A stretch of DNA of 64,000 bases from Actinopolymorpha singaporensis (GTDB lineage: Bacteria > Actinomycetota > Actinomycetes > Propionibacteriales > Actinopolymorphaceae). Location: contig NZ_LT629732.1 of the NCBI RefSeq assembly GCF_900104745.1, forward strand, positions 2,591,981-2,655,980, given 5' to 3'. The position numbers were made by a program, and so were the translations under genes. Below the pieces are notes generated by a model. The model had not been told where the DNA came from. It did not search any database and saw only the letters and a list, made by a program, of their open reading frames with translations. Every line of letters begins with the position of its first letter. The stretch's first letter is position 1. Positions 42,178 through 49,698 of the stretch are shown here, in pieces.

Positions 42178-42399
42178 GCAGAACGACCACCAGAAGGACG
42201 CGCCGGGTGCAGGCGTTCCGGTGATGCCGCACCGGCCGGAGCCGCCCGGGCGACGGGTCCCGCCGCGTTCGGATCCGCCCGGGCCCGGTGCTCCTCCCTC
42301 CCACGCCGACAGGGGCCGTACGACGTCGTGTCCCGACGGGCCCCCGGCCGCCGACGAGCGCTTCGAACCACTGTGACAACGCAAGAAAGAGGTCATGTC

Positions 42400-45300
42400 A
42401 TGGCCGGTCCGGCCCTTGGCCGTCGCATTCTTCCCCGGGTACTCGCGGCATCCGCGGTCGTCGCGCTCGCGCTGGCCGGGTCTCCTGGTCGGTCCCCGAC
42501 CGTGGTCGCCGCGGCCGCGTCCACCACCTCCACCGCGACCACCTCCACCGCCACAGCGGCCCTCGCGAGTACGCCGCGCGAGGCGTCGCCGGGTCCGACG
42601 GTCACGCTGATCACCGGCGACCGCATCCAGCTCCGCTCGGTCGGGAGTGGGCGGACGACCGCGACGGTGGAGCCGGCGCCGCGGCCCAGCGGTGTCGTTC
42701 CGCAGTTCCAGGTCAGCACCCGGGAAGGCCGGACGTCCGTCATCCCCACCGACATGGGCCCCCTGCTGCGGACGGACGTACTCGACCCGGCGCTGTTCGA
42801 CGTGACGGCGCTGGCGAAGCAGGGCTACGACGACGCGGCCAGCCCGAGCCTGCCGCTGATCCTCACCTATCCGAAGGAGGCGTCGCGCACCTACCGCACG
42901 AGGACGGTCCCCGGGGGTCGTGAGCGTCGCGTCCTGGACAGCGTGGACGGTGTAGCGACCGAGGTGCCCAAGGACGAGGTGGCCAAGCTGGGGAAGGCGG
43001 TGTTCGAACTCGCCGAGGCCGCGCAGCAGACCGGCCGGCGTGCGTCCTCGCTGACCGCCGCGCAGGCCGGACCGCTCGCCGGCGTACGGAAGATCTGGCT
43101 GGACGCGCGGGTCAGGGTGGCCTTGGACCGGAGCACGAAGCAGATCGACGCACCTGCCGCCTGGGACGCCGGCTACACCGGCTCCGGGGTGAAGGTCGCC
43201 GTACTCGACACCGGCATCGACACCACCCACCCGGATCTGGCCGGCCGGGTCAGCGCCTCGCACAACTTCACCGACACCGGGGACGCCGGAGACAGGTTCG
43301 GGCACGGCACGCACGTCGCGTCGATCGTCGGTGGGTCGGGCGCGGCCTCCGACGGTGCCCGCAAGGGCGTGGCGTACGGCGCGGACCTGGTCAACGGCAA
43401 GGTCCTGGGTGACGACGGGTACGGCGCCACGTCCTGGATCATCGACGGGATGGAGTGGGCCGCCGGCGTCGAGCACGCCGACATCGTGAACATGAGCCTC
43501 GGCTCGGATCCTTCCGAGTACGGCAGCAACCTCGTGACGGCGGCCGTCGACCGGTTGAGCAGCGAGGACGGCACGTTGTTCGTCGTCGCGGCCGGCAACA
43601 ACGGATGCGACGCGTGCGTGCTGGCGCCCGGCGACGCCCCGAGTGCGCTGACGGTCGGTGCGGTGGACCGGCAGGACCAGCTCGCCGACTTCTCCAGCCG
43701 CGGTCCCGGCCCCGTCAACCTCTCCCTCAAACCGGACATCACCGCGCCCGGTGTCGGGATCTGGGCTGCCCGCGCCGAGGACGCCCAGCTCGGCGGATCC
43801 GGGCCGTACCTCGAGCTGTCCGGGACGTCCATGGCGACCCCGCACGTGGCCGGCGCCGCAGCCCTGCTGTCGCAGGCCCGTCCCGAGCTGACCGGGAGGG
43901 AGCTCAAAGCCGCGCTGATGTCCACCGCGGTGCCCACCGCGGGGCTGCGGGAGTACCAGCAGGGCGCCGGCCGGGTCGACGTGGCCCGCGTACTGAAGAG
44001 TCCGGTGCTCGCCGAGCAAGGGTCGCTTGACTTCGGCGTCGTCGCGCTGAAGGCCGGCGGCGGGACCGCCCCGGTGGACCGCGACGTGAGCTACCGCAAC
44101 ATCTCCGGCCAGCCGGTGACGCTGAACCTGCACGTCCAGCTTCGGGACGAGACCGGCGCCCAGGTCGGCTACGCGTCGGTGGAACCATCCCAGCTGACCG
44201 TCCAGCCCGGTGCGGTCGGCACCGCCAACGTCGTCGTCGACCCGGGAACCGCCGAGCCCGGCAACTACACCGGAGCACTGGTGGCGGACGTTCCGGGTGC
44301 ACAGTCGCTGCACACGCCGACCGGGTTCGTGGGCCAGCCGCAGCTGTTCGACCTGCGGCTCAAGGGCATTGCCCGCGATGGCCGGCCCGCGCTGGCCTGG
44401 GTCGGTTCCCTCAACGGCTCGCCCGTCGTCAATGTCGACACCGGCGAGACGATGACGAAGACGTGCAGGGCCGAGGATCCGACGGTCGAGGTCTGCATGC
44501 GGGTGCCGGCCGGTACGTACTCGGTGCTGGCCTTCGTCCACACCCGCCCCGCCGGCGTACCGTCGAACGGCTACGGCGACGGCCTCGACACGTCGCTGGT
44601 CGGCAACCCGGAGCTGAAGATCACCGGTGACACCACGGTGACTCTCGACGCTCGCAAGGCGGTCGAGGTCAAGGTGGACACCCCGGCGAACCCGGAGGCC
44701 AGGGCCAACCTCGGCGGCGCCGTCGAGCTCAGGTGGTACCGCACGGCTCCCGACGGCACGGTCGCCGGTGACGCCGTCCTCAACGCACCCGGGTCGCAGG
44801 GCGAGGAACGCTTCTTCGTGCAGCCGATGAGTGACCCGTCGGTCGGGTTCTTCGAGGCCACCTCCAGGTGGCGGCTGGAGGCGCCGAACGTCACCCTGTC
44901 GGTGCCGGGTGCCAAGGACGTGAAGCTCGACCCGCAGTACTACCCGATGAACTGGTTCAGCGACTTCAGCGAGCAGTTCCCGGTGCTCGACGGTTCGGCC
45001 AACCTGCGCGTGGTCGACGCGGGTCAGGGGCGGCCCGAGGACCTCGCCGGTCTTGACCTGAAGGGCGCCCTGGCGCTCGTCCGGCGCAGCGACGACCTGC
45101 CGGTGGCCGAACAGTCGAACACCGCGGCCGATGCGGGTGCGCGGATGGTGGCGGTCTACAACGACAGTCCCGGCGCCAACGGCAACCCCGGTGGCTACGC
45201 CGACCTCGCGCTCAAGGTGCCGACGGTACGCCTCACCGGAGCCGAAGGCGGTGCGCTGCTCGGTCTGCTCGGCAAGGGAAAGTTGACAGTACGGGCGACC

Positions 45301-46419
45301 GGCAACGTGGCCAGTCCGTACGTCTACGACCTTGTCTACGCTGAGCCGCACGGCGTCCCCGCCCAACCGCACTACAGCGCCGATCCGTCCGACCTGGTGC
45401 GCGTCGAGGAGGACATTCACAGCCTGTCGACCGACCAGATCACCTACAGCGAGGGAGCGTTCGCCTTCCGGCCGCAGGACCAGATGTCGATCACCTTCCA
45501 GCGCCCGCTGTACGGAGCGCCGCGCTCGCGCGTCGTCTACCACACGTCCGATCCCACGACGAGGTGGTCCTACGTGAGGACTACCCCTGAACAGCCGTAC
45601 GGCTACCACGAACCGCATCCGGAGGGCGCGCAACTCCAGCTGAACACCCCGCTGACGGCCTACGCGCCACGCGAACGCACCACGCAGTCGTGGCTCGGTG
45701 CGCCGGTCGCCACCGGCCTCAACCCGAACTTCCCGGTCGTACGCGACGGCGACCTGCTGGTGCTCGGTGAGTCGTTCCCGTCGCTGTTCCAGGGTGTCGG
45801 GATGCTGGACGGCGCGAACCACCCCTCGGTGGCGGCGTCGACCGAGGGCGACGACGGCTTCGCCACGATGTTCCGGCTGTCGCGGGGCGACGAGACGGTG
45901 TGGGAGACCGAACACATCCCCGGTGGACTCTTCGGTTACGTGACACTTCCCACCGGCTCCGAGGACACCTACCGGATGTCGTTCGACGTGGCCAACCGCG
46001 CCCCATGGGCGCAGCTTTCCACCCGAAGCCGTTCGGAGTGGACGTTCCGGTCCGCGGCCACCGACGCGGCCGAGCCGCTGCCGCTGCTGACCTTCGGGTA
46101 CGACGTCGAGGCCAACCTGCGCAACGAACTGACACCGCCGGCGCGCGGGTCGAACCAGGTGAAGGTGAGGGTCGGCCACCAGGCGGGAGGGAGCATTCCC
46201 GTGAACCGGCTGACGTTCGAGGTCTCCTACGACGACGGCGGCCGGTGGCAGCACCTGCGGGCCGTCCGCCACGGTGATGGCCGCTACACGGTGGACCTGC
46301 CGCCGAACGCGCCGGCGAAGGCGCGGTACGCGTCGTTCCGGGTCCACGCACAGGACGCGGACGGCAACCAGCTGACGCAGGAGATCATCCGTGCGGTAGC
46401 GCTCCCACATGGCAGGTGA
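42400..46419 (+). CDS. Secreted subtilisin-like serine protease (S8), large
   Basis: ATG 42400 follows AAAGAGG and starts a signal peptide (RRILPRVLAASAVVALALAG). The 1339-residue protein has a threonine/alanine-rich N-terminal segment and a prodomain-like region to about 240. The S8 domain has Asp270 (VAVLDTGIDTTHPD), His302 (GHGTHVASI), the oxyanion Asn in VVAAGNNG and Ser477 (LSGTSMATPHVAG). A long C-terminal part (about 530-1339) contains beta-sandwich/Fn3-like and PA-like segments and FDVANRAPW strands. It is likely exported and degrades proteins outside the cell. The LAL regulator upstream may control it. A terminator follows. Confidence 0.93.
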   Translation: MAGPALGRRILPRVLAASAVVALALAGSPGRSPTVVAAAASTTSTATTSTATAALASTPREASPGPTVTLITGDRIQLRSVGSGRTTATVEPAPRPSGVVPQFQVSTREGRTSVIPTDMGPLLRTDVLDPALFDVTALAKQGYDDAASPSLPLILTYPKEASRTYRTRTVPGGRERRVLDSVDGVATEVPKDEVAKLGKAVFELAEAAQQTGRRASSLTAAQAGPLAGVRKIWLDARVRVALDRSTKQIDAPAAWDAGYTGSGVKVAVLDTGIDTTHPDLAGRVSASHNFTDTGDAGDRFGHGTHVASIVGGSGAASDGARKGVAYGADLVNGKVLGDDGYGATSWIIDGMEWAAGVEHADIVNMSLGSDPSEYGSNLVTAAVDRLSSEDGTLFVVAAGNNGCDACVLAPGDAPSALTVGAVDRQDQLADFSSRGPGPVNLSLKPDITAPGVGIWAARAEDAQLGGSGPYLELSGTSMATPHVAGAAALLSQARPELTGRELKAALMSTAVPTAGLREYQQGAGRVDVARVLKSPVLAEQGSLDFGVVALKAGGGTAPVDRDVSYRNISGQPVTLNLHVQLRDETGAQVGYASVEPSQLTVQPGAVGTANVVVDPGTAEPGNYTGALVADVPGAQSLHTPTGFVGQPQLFDLRLKGIARDGRPALAWVGSLNGSPVVNVDTGETMTKTCRAEDPTVEVCMRVPAGTYSVLAFVHTRPAGVPSNGYGDGLDTSLVGNPELKITGDTTVTLDARKAVEVKVDTPANPEARANLGGAVELRWYRTAPDGTVAGDAVLNAPGSQGEERFFVQPMSDPSVGFFEATSRWRLEAPNVTLSVPGAKDVKLDPQYYPMNWFSDFSEQFPVLDGSANLRVVDAGQGRPEDLAGLDLKGALALVRRSDDLPVAEQSNTAADAGARMVAVYNDSPGANGNPGGYADLALKVPTVRLTGAEGGALLGLLGKGKLTVRATGNVASPYVYDLVYAEPHGVPAQPHYSADPSDLVRVEEDIHSLSTDQITYSEGAFAFRPQDQMSITFQRPLYGAPRSRVVYHTSDPTTRWSYVRTTPEQPYGYHEPHPEGAQLQLNTPLTAYAPRERTTQSWLGAPVATGLNPNFPVVRDGDLLVLGESFPSLFQGVGMLDGANHPSVAASTEGDDGFATMFRLSRGDETVWETEHIPGGLFGYVTLPTGSEDTYRMSFDVANRAPWAQLSTRSRSEWTFRSAATDAAEPLPLLTFGYDVEANLRNELTPPARGSNQVKVRVGHQAGGSIPVNRLTFEVSYDDGGRWQHLRAVRHGDGRYTVDLPPNAPAKARYASFRVHAQDADGNQLTQEIIRAVALPHGR

Positions 46420-46438
46420 GATCGTTCCCAGTCGAGTC

Positions 46439-46476
46439 GGAGGCGCGCTCGGTCGGTGTCGACCGGGCGCGCCTCC
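46439..46476. terminator. Strong bidirectional terminator between convergent genes
   Basis: GGAGGCGCGC-T-CGGTCG pairs with CGACCG-G-GCGCGCCTCC around a GTGT loop: a 17-bp stem with one T/G wobble position. It lies 20 bp after the subtilase stop and 35 bp from the glycosidase stop, so it probably ends both transcripts. Confidence 0.75.
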
Positions 46477-46510
46477 TGAGTTTCGCCCGGCTGACCCTCG
46501 GCCGAGTCGG

Positions 46511-47920
46511 CTAACGACTGGCCGCAGCGCACTCCACTCTGAGGACCCGGACGTCGTAGTTGGTGAGTGTCACCGGCACCGTCTTCGCCGCGTCGAGGGT
46601 GTGGATCGGCGTCGTACCGGACGTCGGATCGTAGACCTCCACCTGACGTGGAGGACCGGCGAGGTGAACAGTGACCGATTCCGAGCCGATGGCCCGCTCG
46701 CTCCACACCACGAGGAAGTGGTCGCCGTCACTCCTTCGAAGCAAAAGGTCGTGTGTCGTGGGTGCTCGGTCGCTGATCGAGTAGGCAAGACCGCCCCCGG
46801 GGGCCGCCCCAGCCCCGTTTGCCAGCACTGACGTGAGGTTGTGCAGGTAGACACCCGAGCGCTTGGGCCGGTAGTCGTGGTCGACGAATCCCCAGTAACC
46901 CTGCACGGGGTCGTCGCGGAGCATGTAGACGAACGTGTGCTGGTAGCCGCGGGCGAACTGCGAGAGGTAGAGGGCAAGCAACAGCCGTCCCTGGTCTTCC
47001 TCTGTGAGGCTGTTCGTGCCCTGGGTGGCCCAGCCCGTCTCGGTGGACACCTTCGGCAGCGCTGCCCGGTCGGCCGCGGAAGTGTATCCAGGGAAGCCTT
47101 CCCGCCAGGTCATGCCGTACTCGCCGTAGATGCCGTCGATCCAGTCCTCGAAGTCCGGCGACGCGTTCTCCCACGCCATGTTGTCGATGATGGCGGGCTT
47201 GCGGCAGATGTAGTTGTGTACGTTGGCGAAGTCGGCGTAGCGGGTACCGGCCGGCATGAGCGTCCCCGCACCGTCCGGGATGGTGAGGAACTGCAGACCG
47301 ACGTTGTTCGGTTCCGATCCGCCGGCCTCACTGGAGTGGAAGACCGGGAAGCGCCGCAACAGTGCATCGGCCTTGGTGCGTCGGTAGAGCTCCTGCTGCC
47401 AGCGGGCGACGGGAGTGAAGTCCTTGTCCCACACGGACGTGTCCCCGCCGAAGGTGACCGCCCAGTTGTTCGGCTCGTTCGGCCCCTCCAGCGCGAGCAG
47501 AGCTCCGGCCCGGGCCAGCCGGCGGGACGCCTCGAGTTGGTCGGCCAGCCAGGCCTCGTCCGGACCGCTGCGTACGATCACGAACCGGGCGCCGGTCCGC
47601 TGGTGCACCGAGATCAGGCCGTCCACGAAGGCCGCCGACACGTTGTCGCTGTCGCGAATGTTGCGAATGCCGGTGTAGGTCAGGGCGTCCGCCACCCGAG
47701 CAGGGTCGTCGACACCCTGCCCCATGTGTGCACAGACGCAGATCGAGTCGAGGAAGTCGGTGACCGGTGCCGCTTCCACGACGGAGGGCCGGGTCGAAGC
47801 GCCGGCCGGTGACGCAACCGTCGACGCCGCCGCGCCCGCGGCGACCGCCGCGGCACCACGTAGCACCGATCTACGGGAGAATCTTCGCTTGGTCACGGTT
47901 TCGGAAGCTATGGTCGTCAC
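46511..47920 (-). CDS. TAT-exported glycoside hydrolase (clan GH-A-like)
   Basis: The 469-residue protein has a twin-arginine leader, KRRFSRRSVLRGAAAVAAGAAAS. The catalytic TIM-barrel pattern of GH-A enzymes is visible: putative acid/base Glu149 in LALEGPNEPNNW, a His/Tyr pair in ANVHNYICRKP and the putative nucleophile Glu295 in KVSTETGWATQ. A C-terminal beta domain (about 390-469) has LLLRRSDGDHFLVVWSE and VTLTNYDVRVLRVE. The exact family is not certain; GH39/GH5-like enzymes come closest by eye. It is exported folded and probably cleaves plant or microbial polysaccharides. GTG 47920 is the start used; a GTG eight codons later is possible. Confidence 0.82.
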   Translation of the reverse strand: MTTIASETVTKRRFSRRSVLRGAAAVAAGAAASTVASPAGASTRPSVVEAAPVTDFLDSICVCAHMGQGVDDPARVADALTYTGIRNIRDSDNVSAAFVDGLISVHQRTGARFVIVRSGPDEAWLADQLEASRRLARAGALLALEGPNEPNNWAVTFGGDTSVWDKDFTPVARWQQELYRRTKADALLRRFPVFHSSEAGGSEPNNVGLQFLTIPDGAGTLMPAGTRYADFANVHNYICRKPAIIDNMAWENASPDFEDWIDGIYGEYGMTWREGFPGYTSAADRAALPKVSTETGWATQGTNSLTEEDQGRLLLALYLSQFARGYQHTFVYMLRDDPVQGYWGFVDHDYRPKRSGVYLHNLTSVLANGAGAAPGGGLAYSISDRAPTTHDLLLRRSDGDHFLVVWSERAIGSESVTVHLAGPPRQVEVYDPTSGTTPIHTLDAAKTVPVTLTNYDVRVLRVECAAASR

Positions 47921-47929
47921 GCGGACCGG

Positions 47930-48548
47930 TCAACGACCTGGTCCGGGTCGGGCCGTTCCTCTTACGGACGTGGGTGGCGCAGCGGGCGCCACCGAGTCGA
48001 CAGTCGCCCCGGCCCGCACGTGCGTAGCCACGCGTCGGCGGGCAGGGTGTCGTCGCGAGTGCGAGCGATGTAGTCGGTCATCGGCGTGTGCGGCTCGGCG
48101 TGCTTGCCGTTCGGACGGACCGAGGCCACCAGTTCGCCGAAGCCGGCGGCCGCGGCCGCCGCCCGCAACGCACCGAGCATCCGGTGGGACATCGCGGCGC
48201 CCAACGGGTCCGGGCGAGCGGCAACCTCCAGCGCGGTCACGGTGTCGGGCCTCGTGCCGTTCCGTTGGTCGCGGAAGGCCCAGGTCAGCACGCGACCCAG
48301 CCACCGGCCGGCAGTGCCCCACGGCGTGCGGTGTGAAGGGCGAACGGCGCCGCAGAACGCCCGGGCCACACCTCCTCGCCCTCAGTGGCGACCAGGCACA
48401 GGTGCGGGGAGGTGGACGGTACGTGCAGGAACAGGGCAGCGGCGATCTCGTCGTGCCCCATGAACACCGGCCAGGTGTCAGGCATCGCCCACATCGCCGC
48501 CTCGAGTTCGGGGCGATCCGCGAAGGTGGTGGTCACCAGGGCTGACAT
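47930..48548 (-). pseudogene. Frameshifted GNAT-family acetyltransferase gene
   Basis: The ATG at 48548 starts MSALVTTTFADRPELEAAMW and continues to TGA 48285 with FALHTARRGALPAGGW. The match then continues in a second frame: RVLTWAFRDQRNGTRPDTVTALEV, SHRMLGALRAAAAAAGF and VRPNGKHAEPHTPM, and in a third: THVRAGATVDSVAPA. The breaks fall near 48293 (one base lost in GGGTCGCG) and near 48024. A normal homologue is one continuous protein of about 220 residues. With two shifts and a degenerate end it is very unlikely to be functional. A GATACT box lies 6 nt upstream of the ATG (48555-48560). Confidence 0.75.
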
Positions 48549-48614
48549 GTGGCGAGTATCCCAGCGTGTACCCGGCTGCCTGGTCCGTGGCTTCCCGGAC
48601 CAGGCAGCTCGTCG

Positions 48615-49298
48615 TCAGGCCGGGACCGGCACGGCCACCGGGGTGCACATGTGCCGCATCCAGCGGTGGGTGTGCGGTGTGGCCAGGGTGGGGGAGTGCG
48701 CCTCGGTCGGCATCGGGGTTGCCGGGAAGGACGCGGTCGGGGCCGGCTGGGCGTGCGCCGACACGGCGCGGGCCGCCTGGGTGCGGCCCGCCTGGGTGCG
48801 GCCCGACTGGGTGCGGGCCGACTGGGTGCGGGCCGACACGGTGCGCGCCGACGTCGCAGGGACCCGCGCAGGCGCCGTCCGGCAGTTCTGCCGCTGCAGC
48901 GCGGTTACGTCCTGCGCGCGGCGGGGCTTGGGGACGTTCCGGCGTACGACCGTGGAGCCGACCGGCTGCTTGGTCTCGTGGACCGAACGCGTGCGGCGTG
49001 CGGCCACCTTGGTTCCGGTGACGGCTGCCGGACGCCGGCAGCGCAGCCGCACGGCCGTGGTGAGCGTGGCGGCGCCTCCGAGCAGCCCCGCACTGTTGAC
49101 AGCAAGCAGTGCGACGTCCACCTGGAACGCGCCGTACGCGAACCAGACCACGTTCCCCACGAGCGAGGCGGTGAGGAAGGCGACGGAGACCTCGTCCGCG
49201 CTGCCGGCACGCCGCAGCTTGCGGGTCTGGTCGAACAGGGCACATGCCTGTGCGAGGCCGATCGAGGTGGCCACGGCGCTCAGGATGGTAACGATCAT
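48615..49298 (-). CDS. SemiSWEET/PQ-loop-like membrane protein with basic repetitive tail
   Basis: ATG 49298 starts the hydrophobic protein; longer upstream frames have no support. The first 90 residues have three helices with the SemiSWEET/MtN3 plan: LSAVATSIGLAQACALFDQTRKLRR, SVAFLTASLVGNVVWFAYGAF and LLAVNSAGLLGGAATLTTAV. DQTRK replaces the usual PQ motif. The remaining 135 residues are hydrophilic and basic. They include seven 5-residue units rich in Arg, Thr, Gln, Ser and Ala (encoded by the 15-bp repeat) and end in HTHRWMRHMCTPVAVPVPA. Bacterial SemiSWEETs are usually only 80-100 residues and transport sugars as dimers. The tail may be disordered. Confidence 0.72.
   Translation of the reverse strand: MIVTILSAVATSIGLAQACALFDQTRKLRRAGSADEVSVAFLTASLVGNVVWFAYGAFQVDVALLAVNSAGLLGGAATLTTAVRLRCRRPAAVTGTKVAARRTRSVHETKQPVGSTVVRRNVPKPRRAQDVTALQRQNCRTAPARVPATSARTVSARTQSARTQSGRTQAGRTQAARAVSAHAQPAPTASFPATPMPTEAHSPTLATPHTHRWMRHMCTPVAVPVPA
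48746..48850 (-). repeat. Seven 15-bp tandem repeats in SemiSWEET-like gene
   Basis: Units such as CCTGGGTGCGGCCCG and ACTGGGTGCGGGCCG (plus-strand reading) occur seven times in phase, with the outer ones degenerate. They encode five-residue basic repeats in the C-terminal tail. No spacers are present, so this is not a CRISPR. Confidence 0.8.
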
Positions 49299-49698
49299 CG
49301 GCGTTGCTTTCGTCGTCGGGCAGCGGCCTGCGCCGGGTGGTGTCCGATCTGCGCGACGTGCGCGGACGGGCCCGGGCCACTGGCTGGCGATGGACTGTGT
49401 ACTGGGGGCGAAAGTCCCTGGTGCGGAGGGCCTTTCTTCGTTCGCATCCCAGGAAAGCGCGCGGTGGTGCACGGGTGAATCACGAGTTCGAGCCAAATGA
49501 GTGAGGGCGGACCGGCCGGGAGGACGGGGAGGTGTGCAGCCACCTCACGTGTTCGGGTGAGGCGAACCCGTCCGGGCCGGCACATGGGTCCGCGTCCGTA
49601 CGTCTATGTCAAGACGATGTTGCGGAGAGACACCTGTGCGGGACTGTTCGTGTTCGCTGCGGAATGTCCGAATCGGAGGTCACCTGACCGGGGAGGCA
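49299..49698. other. 400-bp gene-free region with a large nested inverted repeat
   Basis: No coding frame with family resemblance was recognised. Its main content is the nested structure at 49512-49580. The region separates the end of the second LAL gene from the start of the SemiSWEET-like gene, both on the minus strand, and could hold the terminator of one and the leader of the other. Confidence 0.5.
49512..49580. promoter_or_regulatory. Nested stem-loop with two mutually exclusive inner hairpins
   Basis: CCGGCC (49512-49517) pairs with GGCCGG (49575-49580); GGACGGG (49522-49528) pairs with CCCGTCC (49567-49573). Inside, GAGGTG/CACCTC (49529-49534 with 49541-49546) and CCTCAC/GTGAGG (49543-49548 with 49557-49562) compete because they share bases. 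This is the layout of a switchable RNA or a branched terminator. No poly-U is present. Confidence 0.45.

Larger units (their letters stand above)
42056..42399 (+). other. 344-bp intergenic region with inverted and tandem repeats
   Basis: This region between the LAL gene and the subtilase gene has no confident gene. It contains a GCTGAA-AC-TTCAGC palindrome (42071-42084), a hairpin at 42088-42105 and the 12-bp array at 42142-42177. A 90-codon frame from GTG 42104 to TGA 42376 reads through the array as repeated FDEQ followed by a proline-rich tail; it lacks a ribosome site and family resemblance, so I do not call it. Confidence 0.55.

Noticed and set aside
42104-42376. 90-codon frame with FDEQ repeats before the subtilase gene
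   Set aside because: No ribosome site, no leaderless promoter, no family resemblance, and the repeat itself explains the open frame. Kept as a repeat and region entry.
41902-46410. Very long minus-strand open frame (1502 codons) opposite the subtilase gene
   Set aside because: It is the mirror of codon bias in a GC-rich gene; its translation is low-complexity with no recognisable domain, while the plus strand has signal peptide and full S8 motifs.
48746-48850. Array of 15-bp units as a CRISPR
   Set aside because: Units are directly adjacent without spacers and are in coding phase.
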